From contig CP090854.1 of assembly GCA_041879425.1 (NCBI GenBank), positions 1,550,001 to 1,614,000 on the forward strand: a DNA stretch of 64,000 nucleotides, given 5' to 3'. The translations under genes were made by a program, and so were the position numbers. Below, in pieces: positions 61,024 through 64,000 of the stretch. Source of the stretch: Vibrio pomeroyi. GTDB lineage: Bacteria > Pseudomonadota > Gammaproteobacteria > Enterobacterales > Vibrionaceae. Position 1 is the stretch's first letter. The number at the start of each line of letters is the position of its first letter. The notes beneath the pieces were generated by a model. That model was not told the DNA's origin, did no database searches, and was given only the letters and a program-made list of their open reading frames with translations.

Positions 61024-62448
61024 TTAACTAGCTAGCTTTTCTACGTATTGATAAACCGCTTTCAAGATCGCCATTTTCTTCTCGTCACTTTCGTTTTCAT
61101 GTGCGAGGTTTTCTAGATTCAGCATGTACTCTTCTAAGCGACTCTCGTAAAACTCACGACAATGGTTCGCCCATTTCAGTTGCTCAGCTTCATCAAGTGT
61201 CCATGGGAAATGACGAGCGCGGTAACGGAACAACAGCGGCTTAATACGCTCGTCACTGAAAGTGATGTCCAAAGCGGCCAAGTTGTTCGGGTCAGTTTCA
61301 CGAATGATGTTCATCGCGGTCTTATCTGCCGGAGAGAAGAAACCGTCGTAAAGGTGTGTATCTACATCATCACTTTTTTCGTATTCACGCTCTTGCGAGT
61401 ACAAGCCAATCAGCTTTTCACGAATCTCTGGGTGTTCACGTAATAGTGCAAGGTTCTTTAAGCACTGCTGACGGTCGATACCGATCGTTTCCGCGTTTTC
61501 AGCCGTGAGTGTTTTTGCTGGTGCGAGAATAGGGCACTTGTTGAGTTGTACCAGCTTAATTGGCACTGGCAACTCATCTTCATTTAGCTCGCTTCGTTTG
61601 GTGTAGAGCCTGTCCCTTAGCTCGTCGGTATCTAGCTCAAGCAGTGGGCTAGGATCTTTCGCTAAGTCCACCACGATAACGGCGTTTTGGTTGGTTGGGT
61701 GCCAAGCCATAGGAACAATCCAGCTTGTGTAATTGCAATCACGACCAAACATGCCTGACACGTGCATTAGAGGTGTCATGTTTACGATGTCGATTAATTC
61801 GTTCAACTTGCGTTTGTGGCGCATGTTGTAGAGGTAATCAAACATCTTAGGTTGTGCAGCTTTCAGCTTTTTCGCTAATTCGATAGTCGCGATAACATCG
61901 GCCATCGCATCGTGCGCGTTTTCGTGTTCAATGCCATTTGCCACAGATAGGTGTTCCAGTTTGAAGCTTGGGTAACCTTCTTCATTCTCTGGCCAAACAA
62001 TACCTTCAGGGCGAAGTGCGTGTACGGCGCGCATCACGTCGAGTAGATCCCAGCGTGAGTTACCGTTTTGCCAACTCCATGCGTACGGGTCAATGAAGTT
62101 GCGATAACAAGTGTATCGCGTTACTTCGTCATCGAATCGAATGCTGTTGTAGCCAAGGCTTGTGGTGTTTGGCTTTGCTAGCTCTGCGTGAATCTTGGCG
62201 ATAAACTCAGGCTCAGGCAGGCCTTGCGACATGGCTTTTTGTGGTGTGATGCGAGTGATTAGCGCAGCTTCAGGTGCAGGAAGATAATCAGCAGGAGGTT
62301 GGCAGTAGATAACCAAAGGCTCTCCGATAACATTGAAATCTTGGTCGGTACGAACACCTGCGAATTGACTCGGACGATCTTTCGCTGGGCTCACGCCCCA
62401 TGTTTCGTAATCGAAAAAGAAGTAGGTTGGCTGATTATCTGAACTCAT
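61024..62448 (-). CDS. sbcB: Exodeoxyribonuclease I
   Basis: 474 aa. DEDD exonuclease: FFFDYETWGVSPAKDRPSQF at the N-terminus with Asp and Glu, LGYNSIRFDDEVTRYTCYRN in ExoII and NAHDAMADVIATI in ExoIII, followed by the SH3-like and C-terminal helical parts. It degrades single-stranded DNA from the 3' end and acts in recombination and mismatch repair. AGGAAATTCA precedes the ATG. Full length is as in E. coli SbcB (475). Confidence 0.95.
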   Translation of the reverse strand: MSSDNQPTYFFFDYETWGVSPAKDRPSQFAGVRTDQDFNVIGEPLVIYCQPPADYLPAPEAALITRITPQKAMSQGLPEPEFIAKIHAELAKPNTTSLGYNSIRFDDEVTRYTCYRNFIDPYAWSWQNGNSRWDLLDVMRAVHALRPEGIVWPENEEGYPSFKLEHLSVANGIEHENAHDAMADVIATIELAKKLKAAQPKMFDYLYNMRHKRKLNELIDIVNMTPLMHVSGMFGRDCNYTSWIVPMAWHPTNQNAVIVVDLAKDPSPLLELDTDELRDRLYTKRSELNEDELPVPIKLVQLNKCPILAPAKTLTAENAETIGIDRQQCLKNLALLREHPEIREKLIGLYSQEREYEKSDDVDTHLYDGFFSPADKTAMNIIRETDPNNLAALDITFSDERIKPLLFRYRARHFPWTLDEAEQLKWANHCREFYESRLEEYMLNLENLAHENESDEKKMAILKAVYQYVEKLAS

Positions 62449-63348
62449 TGAATTTCCTGAACAGTAAGCGGATTACGTTTACTGTGGCTGAAGGTTAGTT
62501 TTGTTCAGTATCTGATAGTATGCGGTACGCGTGCAACCCAGATCACAAATAAATTGCCGGAAAACGGTGCTTTACTATTCAATCGAGTCGACAGGGAAGC
62601 TTTTGAATCGAATTGTGGCGATTTCTTCGTAACGGTTCTGCCTGTTTACGGTTTACATGAGCGGCGGTGGTGGAGAGTCAGGGTCACTATCAAGGTACAG
62701 ATGTTTAAGCTATCAGACGACCGTTTAAACCGTTAGATCTTCATGTCTAATGCTCTCCCCAAGTTCGTAGTCTTTCTGCAATATAATTCACTTAGTTTTG
62801 ACGAGTCATTGGGTATTTATGATTGCAGGAGGGAATTAAGTTGGATAGATCTACGTGTCTCATTTTTAATACTCTTTAAGAGCAATGTTTTAAATCTATG
62901 TTTAAAACTTCTTAATACGAAAATCTATTATTTCACTTTTATTACAATTTAATCTTAATACTGGTTTGTTTCATTTTTGAGACTATATTGCAACACGGTG
63001 ATCTATATAGTGATTCATTTAAATAAAATGCTTGGTTATTACTTTTGTCTATTATGCGGATATTTTAAATAAAGCGTGTTTTATAAAAATAATGACGTAT
63101 AAAATTAAAGGGATTAAGTGTAAAACCAGTTTTATATCTAATTAATAAAAACACCTAAATACCACTATTTTTGTTAGTGTTATTTATATCAATTTGCGTG
63201 ATCTTATTCTCACTGCGCCTCATTTCTTTATAAATAAGTGTCAATGTATATATTTTCTAAATAGGATTGTTGTTACTTAATTGTTAACTCTGATTGACTA
63301 TTAGGTAACCCTAATAATAAAGCCGAATTTATATAAAGGATTAAAGAA
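62449..63348. other. 900-bp AT-rich region without convincing genes
   Basis: The left 300 bp are of normal composition and contain a 60-codon forward frame (62554-62736) without a ribosome site. The right 500 bp are strongly AT-rich and probably hold the promoter of the pilin-like operon. Low G+C there is typical of H-NS-silenced surface-structure loci. I see no repeat or RNA structure of note. Confidence 0.5.
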
Positions 63349-63783
63349 ATGAACAAAGTCTTTAAGGTTGTTGCTGTATCTGCACTTTCTATCTCTTCAG
63401 CGAACGTTTTCGCTGTGAGTGACACTTTTGATGCAACACTAGAAGTAAAACAAGCAATTACAATGACAAAAACCAGTGATCTAGACTTCGGGATCATCAC
63501 TTCAGATAACACAACTGATGTTGTTATCGCTCAAGGTGATGCGGGAGCTGCGGCGTTTACGCTTTCTGGAGAGTCTGGTGATGCAGTAACAGTAAGTATT
63601 TCTGACACTAACTTAGTTAACGGTGCAAATACGATTGCTGCGGAATTCGACTTTAATAGCGCTATAACCCTAACGGGTGGTAATGCGAACCTTAATATTG
63701 GCGGCACTGCACGTACTTCAAGTGCAACATTAGTTGCTGGTACTTATACTGCAAACGTTGCAGTAGATGTTACTTACCAGTAA
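63349..63783 (+). CDS. DUF4402-type secreted pilin-like protein
   Basis: 144 aa with a signal peptide (MNKVFKVVAVSALSISSANV, cut after FA). The mature part is a beta-sandwich: FDATLEVKQAITMTKTSDLD, FGIITSDNTT, AGAAAFTLSGESGDAVTVSI, LVAGTYTANVAVDVTYQ. The end TANVAVDVTYQ and the FG motif are typical of DUF4402/fimbrial subunits. It is the first gene of what seems a fimbrial operon; AAAGGATTAAAGAA precedes the ATG. Confidence 0.75.
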   Translation: MNKVFKVVAVSALSISSANVFAVSDTFDATLEVKQAITMTKTSDLDFGIITSDNTTDVVIAQGDAGAAAFTLSGESGDAVTVSISDTNLVNGANTIAAEFDFNSAITLTGGNANLNIGGTARTSSATLVAGTYTANVAVDVTYQ

Positions 63784-63835
63784 TTAAATGAAACCAGTAT
63801 AATATTATGGCTGTTATAGAGCAGCCATTTTTACG

Positions 63836-64000
63836 ATGAAGTTTCTATTCAAATACGCGATTTATATCGGTCTTGCTTTTTATTCAAGTCCGTTTCACGC
63901 ACTCGAAATCATCCCTGAAAATATGGAGGTGAAATTTCCGGGTATGTATATATCTGGCTCGGGTCAAAATGCTGATGCTAATCCGGCTAATAGTCAGATT
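63836..64000 (+). CDS. Exported protein of the pilin-like operon (partial, runs off the window)
   Basis: The first 55 codons from ATG 63836. Signal peptide (MKFLFKYAIYIGLAFYSSPF, cut after HA), then LEIIPENMEVKFPGMYISGS. It lies 52 bp after the DUF4402 gene on the same strand. It may be a second subunit, but the visible part is too short for a family. Confidence 0.65.
   Translation, partial: MKFLFKYAIYIGLAFYSSPFHALEIIPENMEVKFPGMYISGSGQNADANPANSQI

Noticed and set aside
62554..62952. Two short forward ORFs of 60 and 69 codons
   Set aside because: No ribosome sites, no recognisable features, the second in AT-rich DNA rich in rare codons.

Overview
This window looks like a chromosomal segment of a marine Vibrio. 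The main reasons are a cqsS/cqsA pair (CAI-1 quorum sensing), a relV-type small alarmone synthetase in the order ihfA-relV-tpm-purT-cdd-lrgB-lrgA-sbcB (which I recall from the Vibrio cholerae large chromosome), an NqrM-like small protein, a VC0807-type membrane protein and a Zur regulon of the gamma-proteobacterial type. I cannot tell which chromosome it is. No rRNA, tRNA, CRISPR array, prophage or replication origin was recognised. The DNA is mostly ordinary chromosome with a few decayed or mobile pieces.

Layout. 0-10 kb: the start of a MetQ-like lipoprotein, a Tat-exported dienelactone hydrolase, a diguanylate cyclase, an Lrp regulator divergent from a PLP enzyme broken by one frameshift, an AraC remnant, a FUSC transporter and a metallophosphoesterase. 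10-16 kb: a secreted lipase with a large secreted partner, then a NicO metal transporter and DUF1007 protein behind a Zur-type box. 16-25 kb: a HbpS-like protein, a two-component system, an EamA carrier, a NifX-like/NqrM-like/DUF134/hot-dog cluster, a glutamate-receptor-like channel, and pnuC with a nucleoside phosphorylase. 25-38 kb: housekeeping and stress genes (VirK-like, HU, OYE, YceI, DUF1826, VOC, WYL regulator, chemoreceptor, LysR regulators). 38-43 kb: an atypical MBL-fold protein, a deletion derivative of an IS4-type element, a TauD-like dioxygenase and an ABC-F ATPase with an elaborate leader. 43-50 kb: cqsS, cqsA, a MocR regulator and its divergent EamA target. 50-54 kb: aspartoacylase and the zur-pyrC-gammaCA-cobW operon. 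55-62.5 kb: ihfA, relV, tpm, purT, cdd, lrgBA, sbcB. 62.5-64 kb: an AT-rich gap and the start of a pilin-like (DUF4402) operon.

How the genes work together. Four loci (15-16, 30.7, 49.8 and 50.8-54.4 kb) carry boxes of the form TGTTAT-N3-ATAAC(A). The last reads into a Fur-family gene that I call zur. This suggests an autoregulated zinc-starvation programme: a metal transporter, a CobW GTPase with a His-rich loop, and stand-in copies of zinc enzymes. The quorum pair makes and senses CAI-1. PnuC and the phosphorylase form a nicotinamide riboside uptake and salvage pair. Cdd, PurT and the LrgAB pair surround nucleoside and purine metabolism, with recognisable PurR and CRP sites.

The most interesting item is the leader of the ABC-F gene at 41.2-41.5 kb. 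It has a strong promoter and ribosome site, a 26-codon leader ORF, and four arms that can pair 1:2 and 3:4, or alternatively 2:3. That is the architecture of antibiotic-inducible translational attenuation.
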